A DNA stretch of 64,000 bases from Hyperoodon ampullatus (Eukaryota; Chordata; Mammalia; Artiodactyla; Ziphiidae). The stretch spans positions 90,633,777 through 90,697,776 of the forward strand of contig OX457062.1 of the NCBI GenBank assembly GCA_949752795.1. The letters run 5' to 3'. Positions 45,401 through 60,400 of the stretch are shown here, in pieces. A program made the translations under genes and the position numbers. How positions within the stretch are numbered: position 1 is the first letter of the stretch; each line of letters begins with the position of its first letter. The notes under the pieces are model-generated. The model saw only the letters and a list, made by a program, of their open reading frames with translations. It was not told the DNA's origin and did no database searches.

Positions 45401-48400
45401 AGGAGACAGAGACCGTATAGTGTCGTAGAAATAGAGAAAGCACATAATACATAGCATTTCAGTTTTTAAAAATGTTCTTATGCATTATTTTTAGTTTATT
45501 CCCTTTCATGGCTGTTGCAGGGCCAATAGTTGGAGTGTCCAGAGACGAGACAAAAGGGTAGGTGGTGACGAGAAGGAATAAAAGGTAATAATTAGGGGAT
45601 GAGCCCCTCTTATTTTGAGTTCAATTCTATAAACATCAACCGGAGGCTTATTATGTATAAAACACTGAGCTAGCAAGCCTAGAAAATACAAGGAAGAATG
45701 TGCCCACCCTCCAAGAACTCACTGTCTCATGCTGTCCTTTCACATTTAGCAATTTAGGTTCAAGTAATGCTTCAGTTGCTTCACTGCAAAGTGATGCTTC
45801 GTTTGGAGTTAAAATATCCAGCAGCAACTTAAGGGAGCCAAGTGATTCGTGGACTCTTGAGGTAATTTTACAGGAAAAGAGATTGTTATTGGTGGGGTGG
45901 CGGGTAGATCTATTTGTTAGGCTCTCCATGCTGGCTTGGGAGAGAAGAAAGGCACTGTGGTTTATACAGATCCACAAACCTACTTCAGTGGACAGCATGC
46001 TCTGTCCTGCCCATGAAGCAAAATGGATAAAATGTTATTTGGAATAAAAGAGATAGACATGTAAGAAATTTCACAGGACAGCAAAGAAAATGTTTCTCAA
46101 AGGAGATACTATAGGGCATATTGAAGGGTTGACTTCTATTTAAATTTTGATGATGACTCTGGGACTTTCAGCCAGACTCTCTGTCTCTGTTAATATTTAA
46201 CTTATTACCTATAATCCCCTAGGTGCCCACAGCAAAGTGGAATTTAACAATGTAAAGGTTTTTGTCCAGCAGACTGACACTTAAGCATTGGGAAAATTAA
46301 AACCTGAGGGATGACTTGGAATATGGTCAGGTTCTGGGCCTGTTCAAGCCATGTTGTCAAGTGATGCATGATGATTCTCTCAGACACAAGGAGTAAAATT
46401 GGGGCAAATAGTCTATATCCTCTCACTTTGACACACATGGGGGATGCATATGTAGGTGATAAACTGAAGGTGTATCTGTCTGAATTTGTCATGATTGAGG
46501 CAAATAGAAAATACAAAAGGCCTAAACCTCTTACCAAATTAAAAATCTCCTGGTTGCAGTGTTAGCGCACGTGCTAGTTTTCTATGCCACATAATAAGTT
46601 ACCACAAACATAGGTGCTTAAAACAACACACTTTTACTATCTCACAATTTCTGTAGATCTGAAGCCTGACCATCATTTATCTGGGTTCTCAGAGTTTCAG
46701 AAGGCTGAAATCAAGGTGTTGGCTGGGCTACATTCTCATCCAGAGGCTCGACTAGGGAATGATTCGCTTCCAAGCGCCCTTAGATTGCTTGCAGATTCAT
46801 TTCCTTGTGCCTGTAGAATTCATAGCATCATTTCTGCTGCTTCAAATCTCTGACTGCTAGACCCTATTTAAAGGGCTCACCTTATTTAGGTCAGGCCCAC
46901 CCAGGATAATCTCCCTTTGGATTAATTTAAAGTCAACTGATTAGGGATTTTAATTATATCTGCAAGACCCCTTCATCTTTTCCATGTAATGTAACTTAAT
47001 CATGAGAATGGCATCTTATCCCGTTTGCCATTTTCTGTTGATTGGAAGCAAATCATATATTCTGCCTGCACTTGAGGGGAGGGACTATACAAGGGTGTGA
47101 CTAACTGGGGGTCACCTTAGGGTGTGTCTGCCATAGCAAGCTATAGTTTAAGTAACTTGCATCAACAGTTTTATTGATAGAAAAATAGTTAAGCTTTTTT
47201 TTCTTTTACATTTATATTTGGTGGTGGTGGAGTTGAACTTTATACAGAATAATGCAGGTCAGGCAGGGGCGGTTTGGGCAGTAAGGCCTTCTTTAGCTCC
47301 AGGTCACTTCCACAAACCAGTGGACCCGTTTGCAGCTGGTGAAGTGCCAGGCTTCTGTGGGGGAAGAGGTGATTAGGGCTGCTTCTAGCTCTAGGTTTTC
47401 CCTCTTGGGAAGGGAAAGGTTGTGGGATAATTTTCCTTTTTCTCTTCTTGGTTTCTGAGATTTGGCACAATAATCTGAAAAACAATTAACATCTGATGTG
47501 AATAGCAAAGAGAAAAAATAGCAAGATGCACATCGTGACTAATCATGTCTTTAGACAAATTCTTTTGATTTTTTGGCTTTGATTGTTTATTATTCCCATT
47601 TTGAGGTGGGGTTGGTCAGGGAGATGGAGAGAACATGGAGAGAGTTCTTTACTTATGCTCTTGGCTGGAAGAGGAAGAGAAGAGGGACAGTGAGAAATAG
47701 GCCACTAAATACGCTAACCATTGGGCCGGAAAACACAAAGCCCCAGTCAATTTGCGTGGCTTTCTTGTCAGTATAACCCAGGAGGACTGGGGTTTACTCT
47801 CTGCCATTTACTTGATGGAGTGTCTGGCACTTGGTAAACGCTCTCAGTAGCTGTACAATGAAGGAAGGGCATGAATCTTCCTAGATACAAGAAGAAAGAA
47901 CGGGAGGAAGCAGAGGTTTGAATGCAACCAAAATGAGCATTTACAGAAACCTGAGCCCGGATTGGTAAGAGATGTCACAAGATAGCAAGTGATTGGGGCC
48001 CAGAGGAAGGAACCAGAGCAACTGTTGCTCAGAAGGCCCATCAAGCTCAGCAAAAGCCAGCTGGATGGTGAACTTTAACTCTTTGTGGTTTGTCACTCAA
48101 TTTTTAAAAAAATATTTATTTATTTATTTATCTATGTATGTATGTATGTCTGGCTGCATTGGGTCTTTGTTGCTGCACGCAGGCTTTCTCTAGTTGTGGT
48201 GAGCGGGGGCTACTCTTTGTTGCGGTGCACAGGCTTCTCATTGCGGTGGCTTTTCTTGTTGTGGAGCACGGGCTCTAGGCACACACGCTTCAGTAGTTGT
48301 AGCACGCAGGCTCAGTAGTTGTGGCTCGAGGGCTCTAGAGCGTAGGCTCAGTAGTTGTGGTGCACGGGCTTAGTTGCTCCGCGGCATGTGGGATCTTCCT

Positions 48401-51400
48401 GGACCAGGGCTCGAACCCGTGTCCCCTGCATGGGCAGGCGGATTCTTAACCACTGCACCACCAGGGAAGCCCCGTCACTCAATTTTATTGCTTGGACTCA
48501 ACCTAATGGACTTGGTGGGTCAACACAGTTTCTGAAATCTATAACTGGACTTCACTGGCCTGTGGTCAGCTCCACTTTCACCAGCCGGTCCTTAACGGAC
48601 AGGCCAAGGCCTAATCAGTTCTCCTTGTGAAATGTCCCACCCTTGCCTTGAGTCTAAGAAAACAGTCTTCACAAGGGTCGCTCTCCTTTGTATATATAGA
48701 TACTTACATGGCAGTAAATCCACATTGTTTTATACAAATCATTTCTGAGTTAATTTGACCATTAATAACCCCTCTGTAGTGGAGCTGGTTTCCCCTGCCT
48801 TGCGTGGCAGTTAACTTTACTTAACACTCATTCTTGTGTCAGAGTTTTTCTCTTATGAAGTGGGAGAGGAAAAGAGCTAGAAACTAAAAGAACTCGAGGA
48901 CTAGAACAGAAGGAAGTTCTCCAAGGTCTTTGTGGAAGTCGAGCCGTTTCCTGTGGGGGAGCAGTCCTGGGGAACAAGGCTCAGATCTCGATGCCTAGTT
49001 CTCTTCAGACGCTTTAGTCTCTAGAGGGAGCTCATCCTCCGGGTGTAGGATGGTGTTGCCCTGTTTTGCCCCAACATCCGCCCCCCTTTCCTTCTTTGTC
49101 TTTTTATTGCTGGGCAGCAAAGCTTTTCAGAAGCTCTGGTGAAGGCGCTTTTCCACACCAGCCATATTGCCTGGATGGAGACTAAATGTAAATACCTAAT
49201 TAACAGCAGTGACTAGGAATAGCTTGCACTGTAGTAGAAGGCTCAAAAATAGTCCTGTCCTGGGTTTTCTAGGGATTGACCTCATCATCACAAATGAGTA
49301 ATGTTGGTGGCAGGAGGACAGAGCTCCAGTAAGCAGCGTCAGTGCAAGAAGTCTGGAAAGACATTGGCAAGGCTGCGGTTGGGACAGATTGGAGAGTCTG
49401 CCTGCTCAGACGAGAGAGCCATACGGAGCACATCACACCTGTGCGACACAATCTGTACTAGCTGCCCACTGTTTCCAAAACAGTGATTTTTCTGCTTTAG
49501 GTGAATTCTGCATTTAATATGTTGATGTCTGTGACTATTGGTGGTGTTAAAAGCAGTAGCGAACGTTTAGTCCTGGGCTTACTTGACCTCGCAGGGGTGG
49601 GAGTAGCAGGCTCAGTCAGTTGTGCTTCTGAGAGGAGCGACCTGTGCCCTTTCACTGATGCCTGAGGGTTTTGGATGTTTCCCACAGGACTCTGAGCAAT
49701 CCTTTATGGTTTGAGCCTTTACCAATCTCCTGCCGTGAGGCTGGACTTCTCTTCTTAGCTGTTACTGACTAAGAGGAATTTAGCACAGTGTCTGGCACGA
49801 GTAGGCACTTGGCTAGTTTTTTTATAAATAATTTTTTCCGGTTGGTGTAATAACCTTAGGATGCCTCGTTTCCAGCTCCTGCGATTCTTTCCCTTTGAAT
49901 TTACATTGATCCGATGGACACAAATTATAAATCAGTCCATATTCTTCAGCATTATGGCAAGAATATTTATTTTTTAAATAAATCTCTTTTCTTAAAAATT
50001 TATTTATTTTATTTATTTATTTTTGGCTGCGTTGGGTCTTCGTTGCTGCGTGTGGGCTTTCTCTAGTTGTGGCGAGCAGGGGCTACTCTTGTTGCGGTGC
50101 GCGGGCTTCTCATTGTGGTGGCTTCTTGTTGTGGAGCACGGGCTCTAGGGCGCATGGGCTTCAGTAGTTGTGGCTCGCAGGCTCAGCAGTTGTGGCTCGC
50201 AGGCTCTAGAGTGCAGGCTCAGTAGTTGTGGTGCACGGGCTTAGTTGCTCCGCAGCATGTGTTATCTTCCCGGACCAGGGCTCGAACCCGTGTTTCCTGC
50301 ATTGGCAGGCGGATTCTTAACCACTGCGCCACCAGGGAAGTCCAAGAATATTTATTTTAAAACAATCATCTCTCTATTTTGTCTATTTTCTCCCTCTCGT
50401 TTCTTCAACTTTGTTCCTGTTGTTTGGTTCTCCTAGGCATAGTTTTGCCACTTGGAAGATATTTTTCTTAAGTTTCCGAGTATGATGTTGGCAGCGGTGG
50501 TGGTGTGCGTGGGTGAGAGGTGGGAAGGTGGTAGGGGGGTGGTTCCTAAGGAATATGCCATGAATTTCTGAAATAGGGTCTTGGATAGCTTTTCATCTCC
50601 CAAACTGTGTTCACAAACCTTAAGTCTGGTAGATAACTCTGTGAAAATAATTAATTGGGCAAGCCTTAATATCGTCTTCAAAGAGAGATTAATTTATGTG
50701 CCTCCTACTACTTCTTTATGTGTCACCTGTTTAACTGTTGATAGGAGAGCCCAGAACCACTGGTGGTATTTATCCCTGAGAGCAACAGGGGGAGGAGTTG
50801 GGGGGTTGATGACAAGGATGATACCATCAAGTCAGTTTCAGATGATAAGTGATTTTCTCTAACCTGTGCTCACATTTGATTGGATACTTACAAGTTAGTT
50901 TGGGGCACTGGGTAAATCTGTTAGATTAGGATTATGTTAATATTGATAGTTGGATGGTACAGGAAGAATTTCTATTTTATGTTTTTGTATTAAACTCCCT
51001 TGAATTTTAATCTCTGTGTATTTTTGTCTGTCCTCGTTTAGGATTATAACTGGGTGATTTATTTTTCTTGTAAATGCTTTGATTAAAAGTAAGGAGGGAT
51101 TGGTACAGATTAAAGATAGCTACACTGCTGCTTTTGTTATTTCTGTTGACCTGTCTGAAATTTGGCCAATCTTCAGAGCTTTGAATCCAGTTCATCACAG
51201 AAGCTGGGAATTGTCACAAATGAGCCTGATGCATGATAGGATTGGGTTTTAATTTCACTTTAGTTGATTGATTGATTAATTCTTGGAGCCTTATTATTAT
51301 TTCAGCACACTCTAATAGCTGGATGGTGGTACTGGATCCTGTGAAGCCTGGTGGACCTTATGAATTGATGGCACAGCAGATTCTTGGGAGGAAGAACTTC

Positions 51401-54400
51401 ACCCTGAGAATTCATGATGTCTTATTTGGAGATGTCTGGCTTTGCAGTGGGCAAAGTAACATGCAAATGACTGTTTCACAGGTAATTTGCAGAGTCTCAG
51501 TGTTAATAATGTTGATACAGAGAAGAGAAAGGAGGAAGAGGAAAGGGGCAAGGAGGAGAAGGAGGTAGAAGCCTTCTTTTTCTACCGTGTGCCAAGATCT
51601 GTTCTAAGTGCTTTCTTTGCATGTGTTAATTAATTCGATTAACAACTTTATGCGGTAAGTACTTATATGATATTCCTGTCTCACAGATGAGGAAACTGGC
51701 CCATCTGAGGTTAAGTTCCCTGCCTAAGGTCACAGTGTAATTGTGGAGCCAGGATATGAATGCGACCCCAGAGCCTGCTTTCTTAGTCACGGCTAGTGTG
51801 TCAGTGTGTGGGGCACTATTTTCTCACCTTCCTGGGCTAAAGGCAGAAGCTAGAGAGTATCTGATGGTAATGGAGATTTCATATCAAATTGAAGGCAAAG
51901 TAGATTACTCTTCTTTTTGATTGGTCTTAGAAGATGAGCTTCTGGAGAGAGCCTAGGGAATCAAAACAATTAGATTTTGTTTGGATGCTGGGCAGCTAAC
52001 ATACTCTGTCTTTTGTTGTCCTGGAGATTTAAAAATTGAGAGCGAATGTTGGCTTTGCCTCTTACTAGTTGTATGGCTTGGAGCAAATCACTTGGTGTTT
52101 GTGAAACTTTGTAAAACGTGCTTTTAAAAAATTGTGGTTAAAATGAATATAACATAATATGTATCATTGTTGGTAAGTGTACAATTCAGTGGCATTAAAT
52201 ATATTCACAGTGCTGTGTGTACCCATCACCACTATCTATCCTCAAAACTTTTTCATCATCCCCAATGTATACTCTGTACCCATTAAACAATAAATCCCCC
52301 CTTCCCCTTCCTCCTGCCTCCTGGTAACCTCTATTCTGCTTTCTCTCTATGAATTTGCCTCTTCTAGGTACCTCATGTAAGTGGAACCCTACAATACTTG
52401 TTCTTCCTTGTCTGACTTATCTTGCTAAGGATCATGCTTTCAAGGTCCATCCATGTAGCATATATCAAACTTTTATCCCTTTTTATGGTTGAATTGTATT
52501 CCATTGTATATGCCACATTTTGCTTATCCATTCATTTATTGATGAACACCTGGGTTGTTTCCACCTTTTGGCTATTGTGAGTAATGCTGCTATGAACATT
52601 GATGTACAGATATCTGTTCCAGTTCCTGCTTTCAGTTCTTTTGGATATATGCCTATGAGTGGAATTGCTGGGTTAGTTCTATATTTAACTTTTGAGGAAC
52701 CACCAAACCATTTCCACAATGGCTGTACCATTTTACATTCCTACCAGCACTATACAAAGTTTCTAATTTCACTGTATTCTAACACATGTTACTTTCCATT
52801 TTCTTGATTATAGCCACACTAGTAGGTGTGCAGTGGTATCTTAATGTGGTTTTGATTTGCATTCTCTAATGACTAGTGATGTTGAGTATTATCTCATGTA
52901 TTTATTGGCCATTTGTATGTCTTATTTGGAAAATTGTTTACTTAGGCCCTTTGCCCATTTTTGAATTGGGTTGCTTGTTGTTAAATTGTAGGACTTATTT
53001 GTATCTTCTAGGTATTAATCACTTGTCAGATACACGATCTGTAAATATTTTGTCTCATTCTTAGTTTGTCATTTCACTTTTTTGAGAGTGTCCCTTGATA
53101 CATAAAAGTTTTTAATTTTTATGAAGTTCAGTTTATCTGTTTTTTCTTTTGTTGTCTATGCTTTTAGTATCATCTTCTTGAAATTGTTGCCAAGTCCAAT
53201 GACATGAAGATTTTCCCAATGTTTCTTCTAAGAGTTTTTTGGTTTTATCTCTTAAGTTTAGGTCTTTGATCCGTTTTAATCACTTTTTTGTATATAGTGC
53301 AAGGTGAGGGTCTAACTTCATTCTTTTGCATGTGGATATCCAGTTCTCCCAGCATCAATTGTTGAAAACACTGTCCTTCCTCTATTGAATGGTCTTGGCA
53401 CTTTTTTCAAAAATCCATTGGCCATATATATGAGGGTTTATTTCTCAGCTTTCTAGTCTATTCCATTGGTCTATATGTCTCTTCTTATGGCAGTACCGTA
53501 CTGTTTTAATTACTGTAGCTTTGTAGTAGGTTTCAAAGTTGAGACATGTGAGTGCTCCAACTTTATTCTTCTTTTTCAAGATTGTTTTGGCTATTCAAGA
53601 TCCCTTGTAATTCCATATAAATGTGAGGATATGATTTTCCATTTCTGCAAAAAAGGTTGTTGAAATTTTGATAGGTATTGTGTTGAATTTGTAGATTGCT
53701 TTGGGTAGTACTGACATTTTAACAATGTTAAGTCTTCCTATCCATGAACATAGAACGTCTTTCCATTAATTTAGATCTTCCTTATTTTTTTTTCAGTAAT
53801 ATTTTATAGTTTTTCAGTGTACAAGTCTTTTACCTACTTGGGTAGATTTATTCTGAAGTATTTTTCTTTTACATACTATTATAAATAGAACTTTCTTAAT
53901 TTCCTTTTAGGATTGTTCATTGCTCATGTTTAGAAACGAATGATTTTTGCATTTTGATGTTGTACCCTGAAACTTTGCTGAATTTGTTTATTAGCTCTAG
54001 TAGCTTTCTTGTAGGTTCTTTGGGATTTTCTATGTATAGGAGTGTATTATCTGCAGTTAGAAATAGTTTTACCTTTTTTTTTTTTTGCAGTATGGATGCC
54101 TTTTATTTCTTTTATCTTGTGTAACAGCTCTGGCTAGAACTTCCAGTACAATGTTGAATAGCAGTGGTGAAAACAGACATCCTTGTCTTGTTTTGGTCTT
54201 AGGGAGAAAGCTTTCAGTCTTTCTATGATGTGACCTGTGGGTTTTTCATAAACGCCTTTTATCATATTGAGAAAATTTCCCTCTATTCCTACTTGTCTTA
54301 GAGTTTTTATCATGAAAGTTTGTTGAATTTTGTTAAATCTCTGAGGCTTAGTTTTAATGACTATACTACAACTATATCTGACCTAACTAACAGAGCCATT

Positions 54401-57400
54401 ATGAAGATAAAACTATTTTGTTTGTCTCTAAAAGGCCCTTATAAATTGAAAAGTGATGTCATTAAATATAAGATGTCATTATTTTAAAAGCTTTTTATTG
54501 TAAAACATCAAACACACACAAAAGTTAAGAGACTTATAAAGACCTATATATCCATCACCTAGATTGACAGTTGTAAGTATTTTGCCATATTTGATTTATC
54601 TGTTTGTTGTTGTTATTGTTGAACCATCCCAAGGTAAGCCGCATGCAGACACCTTGATACTTCAGTTAGGGGTCATGTGTCAAACTGATATATATATTCA
54701 TATATCAAATTAATATATATATATTTTTTTACACAGAAATAAGAGCCATTGATGACTCTTTTCGCTCAACTTTTTCATAGCCTAGGATTTCTTTTGTTAG
54801 TGTCAGTTTTTTTCTCTGTTTCAGTCATGGCCTTTGAAGATTAATTGTTCTTAAATTTTGAGAACTAGCATTTTTTCTCCCTTATTGCAGCTATAGAGAG
54901 ACTTCACTGGGCTCTTGTTTACCCTGATAGAATGTCGGGAGGAAGAGCACTACATGAGCTCCCAGGTAGGGGATGGGGCATATACAGTACCCAGAGAATC
55001 AAGCGGGACAGAACACGGGGATGCCGACCTGCCAGTACGCTGTCAGTGATGAAACTCATCTTGAAGTGTTCCTGTCCCCATTGCTTTAGAGGATAGGGCC
55101 CCTCTGACACACGATGAGTGAGGTCTCTTAAGTAAAGCTGGATAAAATGGACATTGAAAGAGTTATCAAGGGAGAAAGTTTCTTAATTGTTAATTGGTAT
55201 CCTAGCAAGACAACGGTGGTAGCACAAAAGCCTTGATGCTAAATGTCTTTAGCACTGAGATTTCTTTTTACAAAAACTCCACTTTCTAATTGAACACAAA
55301 AACAGTCTAGAATAAATAGAGTGGATTTCTAGGTACCGTGTGATGGGGTTATTGCTTTTGGGCCTCAGAATTGTCATTGCTTTGTTTGTTTAGTGGAAGC
55401 TATCTGATTTAAAAATAAAAGTAAGCAAGACCATTGCTGTTTCATTTATATTAGGATCAGGGCTGGACAGTAGCAAGTTCATAGACATATTTAAAGATTA
55501 TCAGCTTAAAATATTGCTGAAAAATGAGTAAATATTTTTTACTCAGTATCAGACATCCAGAGAAGTTAGTGTGAGTTAAATTCTTTGGCACATTTGAAAT
55601 TGGGATTAGTTTTCTTTGCTTGTCTGTATTTTTTGATTTTTCTATAATGAGCATGAAATAACTAGAATTTTTAAGAGCAAGTTAAAAAATCAAGAAATTG
55701 ATATTCACCTGATATCTTAAATATCTATCAAAGGCTCAGTTTACAGTAAAGAGGCACATTATATAAATAAGAATCTTAGGAATAAATGATTTAATTTGCA
55801 TTATTCATCAGAACTAATACATTTATATACTTTGATGTGTACTTTCATTTGTTTCCTTTAATAGGTTAAGGTCTTGAAAAGATTATGATCTTCCCTAGCT
55901 CTTTCTCTAAAACTCAATTCCTCCTCAAGTTGATTTTTATTTCCTTGCCTTTTTTCCATTATCTACTTCTCCATCTTTGAGATATATTTAAATTTGAGAT
56001 TTAAAAATCTCTACAGCTGGACCATGATCTCAATTAATCTTTTTTAAAAAATTTATAAAATTGAGTCCTTGCACATACTTATGATTTCTTGTTTTGCTTC
56101 TATAGCTTCTACCCCTTATGCGTTCTTCCTTTTTTTTTTTCCTTTTTTTTAACCAATTAATAAATAATGCTCCTAAAAAGATTCTACTCTGGACATATCT
56201 ACTTCCTTTCATTATTAGTTTTCTAATTTAAAAATCTAAATTCTTGCATTTATGTCTTCCTAACCAATATTTTACTTAGTCTTTCTTCCTGTCCTACTTA
56301 AGTATACAGAAACCTTTTGAATTTAAATGTTTATTAAACTGGACTTTAACTGGGCTCCCTTTTAACATAAGTGAATAGAAGCAAAATTGAAGTTTTATCT
56401 CTTGATAGAAAGCATGGTTTTATATAGAAGTGGGATTGCTGTTAACTCATTAAGGAAAACAGTATTTTCCTTAATGCTTTAATTACAGTTCTCTGTTTGC
56501 ACAGAAAGGCATGGACCAGATCTATTTGTATCTGTACAGTCAGGTTTTCAGCCGCAGTCTGTGCCAGGGGATCTCATCCCATTTTCTGTCAAGCTTAATC
56601 AGATTTTGATTGTTAAGACAGAACACATTCTTTCTGCCTGGAATTTACTCTTAAGCATATTCTGCATTAAACTAGGGCTACAAGCTCTGAGATACAGGGA
56701 AATAGAAAAAAGATTCCATCTGAAAAAGACAAGTGCTAATTTTTTTATTTGTTTGTTTTAAATCACGCACTTAGTCTGCAAGACTGAATTTTAGGTGCTG
56801 ACAGTACCGAAAGCCAAGTTTTCTAGTCTCTAAACACTCGGTAGAACTTTGTTTTTCATCAAAAGGATGCTTCACATGACTCCTCCTTGATTCTACTTGC
56901 TCCTTTCCCCCTGAAGACTCCCAGCACACATGCGCGTGTACACACATAGAGTCTCTTTCTCCTTCTCTCCCTCCTTGTGACTTTTCTGAGGAGATAAGAT
57001 TTCCACTATAACCAACCACTCTTCACAGTCAAATGAGGGAAATGGCAGATTGTGTGCCCATCTTGTTGTTAGGGTAAAGTGGAATTTTAAAATCAAGTGT
57101 TATTTATAACACTGAGTGAGATGTTTATAAATGGAGGAAAGTCTAAATGTTCATCTGTCACCTCCTAAGTCAGGCTATGTCTTAAGACTGGGATATTTCT
57201 AGTTAGCTTGGAAGAAGATGGCCAACATTAGATAGAAAGCCCATTTTTCAATATCTCAGCAATCCCCACATTCCTGCTTTACAAATAGGGGAATTAAAAT
57301 CCAGAAGAGAAGGGCTGGTGCCACATTACAATACCAGATTCATAGGAGTTGTGATGACTGGCTTATTTGTAGTTATTTTCTCAACTAAATCTGCTATATT

Positions 57401-60400
57401 GTACTGTGGTAGAAGGTAAAGTAACATACAGGATCCAAATTCTTTAAAGTTTCCCTGTGTCCTTCAGTGCATGCACTTGGTGCACATACACACACACATT
57501 CACACACATGCCTTGCTCCCCTGTGCAGACCTCATGCCAAGATTCTCTGAGGAAATAGATTCTTGTCGTTTCTTCATTAATTCAAGAATGTAGTATAAAG
57601 GTTACAAAATGAACACCAGTGAGCAGCTGCTTTGATGGTGAACTGCGGGTCCCCAGAGAGGTGGTAGGGCTCTCCCAGTCGCTGCAGGCTTAATGACTTC
57701 AAATACCTTGGTATTCATTTACATCCTCATTTCAATACTTGGTAGAAAAATAATTACACTGAGGTGTTTGATGAGATGAAATTTGATCTCAGCAGATGGA
57801 GTAAGGCTTCTCCTCTCATCAGCAGGGAAACCAAGTGTCATTTAAATGAAAATCTTCCTGAAACCTCTTTATTCCTAAGTTTGCTGCCAATATCCCCAAG
57901 GAAATCCTTCCATCAAAAAGGCTTGGTGATATTGGGACAGGGTACCAATTTCAGAAGTAATTGTCATCAGATGCAGCAAGAATTTCCCCCCACCCCCATT
58001 TTTGCTAACACTTTCTGTGGCTTTCGAGCTTTGGCTTGAAATAATACACAAATGTGAGTTTGAAAATGGAAGTTTTCCAGCCAATGCTTTGGATCCAGTT
58101 CTGTGTGCTGGTAACGATAGAGGAGGATGCCAACCACCCCCCCGCCCCGCTCCCCCCAGTTCTGTTGGCCTTGCAGTACTCTACAGTGTTAGCAGCGGGT
58201 CGAAAAGACAAGACTCATGTTCCCTGCGCTGCCCCCCGCCCCCCCAAACTAGCGTCTCATTGCGAGGAGGCACTGGAGTTCCCAGTCGGTGCAGAAGCTG
58301 GTGTGGGTGGAGAGAAGCAGTTTCATCCCGTTTCCATGGAAGCAACATACGATCCTTAGTGCTTGGTGCAGAACTGAATTTCAAGGGAGGCGACTTTTTA
58401 CAGGTACTTGCTGCTGAAAAATAACTTCCCTGCCAAAATATACTGTGAGTGCATTAGTCTCTTCTTAGTCTTTAATGTTTATTTTATATGAAACTTGCCA
58501 GGGAAGATCCTGAACAAGCAGGTCTGGATTTCCTATGGAATTTTCCTGAGACCATGTGTGGAAGACCAGTAACCCTGACAGCCTAGAGCTGCCATTACCC
58601 AGGGAGCATTTCAGGCTGCGGCTCCCAGTGGGACCAAAAGAGCCATTTCTTTTGCATCTGGCCATCTTATTGGCCACAGCAGGCTCAGCGGCAAGTCAAA
58701 AGGCGATTCAAGGGGCAGTGCATTTCAATGAAATGCTCTATGGAGGCACTCTGGCTGCTCCTACGCTGCAGCAGCGAGGCCAGCTGTATTCTCTGTGGCA
58801 GGTGGGAGGGAAAGCCAGCTGCACACTCTGTGGCCAGCAGCCAGTGGAAAGCGGCCCAGCCTCCTGTGCCTCTGGCTGTGGCAGTCCTGTCTCAGCTGGA
58901 GCTCTTGTTCCCGGAGGCCAGTGATAACTGGCCTTCTGGAGGCTCCTGTTAGGCCTTTGTTTTGGAAAGACCAGACTGTCCAGGGGGATGGAGAGAAGAC
59001 CAGAAAAAACAAACACTAATTAAAAAGCAAAACAATATATTTATGATACATTCTTTTTAAAATAAAGAGAAACATAACTACTGAAAAATCAGGATTGAAG
59101 GAGATAGCACTTACATGTAAGCCCAGAGAGGAATGGTGCTTCATAGGACTAACAATGAAACCAGTCGGTGTAGCACACATTCGTGTCCAGAGGAACCCTA
59201 AGCCAGTCCTGTCACTCTCTTGGCAACTGGTGAGGTTTCATAAAGTGCTTTGGAAAAAAGTGCTGTGTCTTTGGACGGACCCTTTTCTTTGTCTGGTTTC
59301 CTGGGACTGTTGTCAGCAATCACTCTGAACACCCCCTTTCACTCTGCCAGGCCTCCCGTGCTTTTCTTGGGTGATTTTCCAGGACTGAGATGAGAAGATA
59401 AGCATCTTGAGGCTGATTTCAGGATGTTTCAGGAGTTCAAAAATCGTTTCTCGGGTGTGTTTCTTTTGAATATACATCTCGAGTGGGCTATGGATTACAT
59501 AAACTTACCTCCCCACGGCCTTTCTGGCTCCATTTAAGAAAAAAAAGTTAATGCTATGGCTTTATGTTAACAGCTACTTTTTCTGAATAGAAGTATTTTC
59601 GTTTCAAGATATCGGCCTTCTTTAGCCTAAACCCATCCACAGCTCTTCTCATCTAACACAGACTTGTCCTTGAGATCTCAGATTTCATTGTGTTCCCACC
59701 TTCTCTGGGGACATGATTTATCATGGTCTCTGTGGATCAAGGCGATCCGGACCAGCCCATCGTTGGTTTTGATTATTCATTTGGTTTTGGTCTCCTGAAG
59801 GCTCAGAAGGAGCTCGGAGGCTTGGCGGTGTTTACCAGCAGGCAGTAGCATCACTGACCATCCACTAGGTTGGTGTGAGAAATGACGTTCTTGCTTCTTT
59901 TCCAGATATTTAATGCCACAAACGAGCTGTCGAACACAGCTGCCTATCAGTCTGTCCACATCCTCTCCGTGTCTCTCAACCGGGCTCAGCAGGAGCTGGA
60001 GGACCTTGCCAAGGTTGATTTGCAGTGGTCCAAGCCCACCTTGGGTAAGTGATTGCCGGAACATGTGCCATCTCTTCTGTGAGGGGCTGGTGCCCTGCTT
60101 GCAATCTGTGATCGTGAATTTGGTTCTGATCTCTTTCATCCTTTTATTCATTTCTTACTGACACCTCCCCCATTCCTGATGGTACCTGTTTCATACATTT
60201 CTTCCCAAGACTCCACAGTGAATCTTGCCCCCTTGCTCTGAGGAGATGGCTCTTCCTCCATCTTCGTCGGTCCCATTGAGGCCACTCAGCACAAGCTCCG
60301 CCAGCATCTCTTCAGTGCCTGACGCTCTCTTCTCCTCTTCTCTTTCTTGCTTTGTTTCTGTGTCTGAACACAGCTGACTCTTTCCTTTCAGGCCTGCCTC

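Noticed and set aside
51482..51568. Read-through of the SIAE exon 3 frame into the intron
   Set aside because: A consensus donor (CAG|GTAATT) ends the exon and the following lysine/arginine-rich text is a purine-rich simple repeat.
58002..58930. Cluster of overlapping 100-140-codon ORFs on both strands in SIAE intron 3
   Set aside because: Many frames are open at once because of GC content. None matches a known family or the SIAE protein, and there is no consistent splice context.
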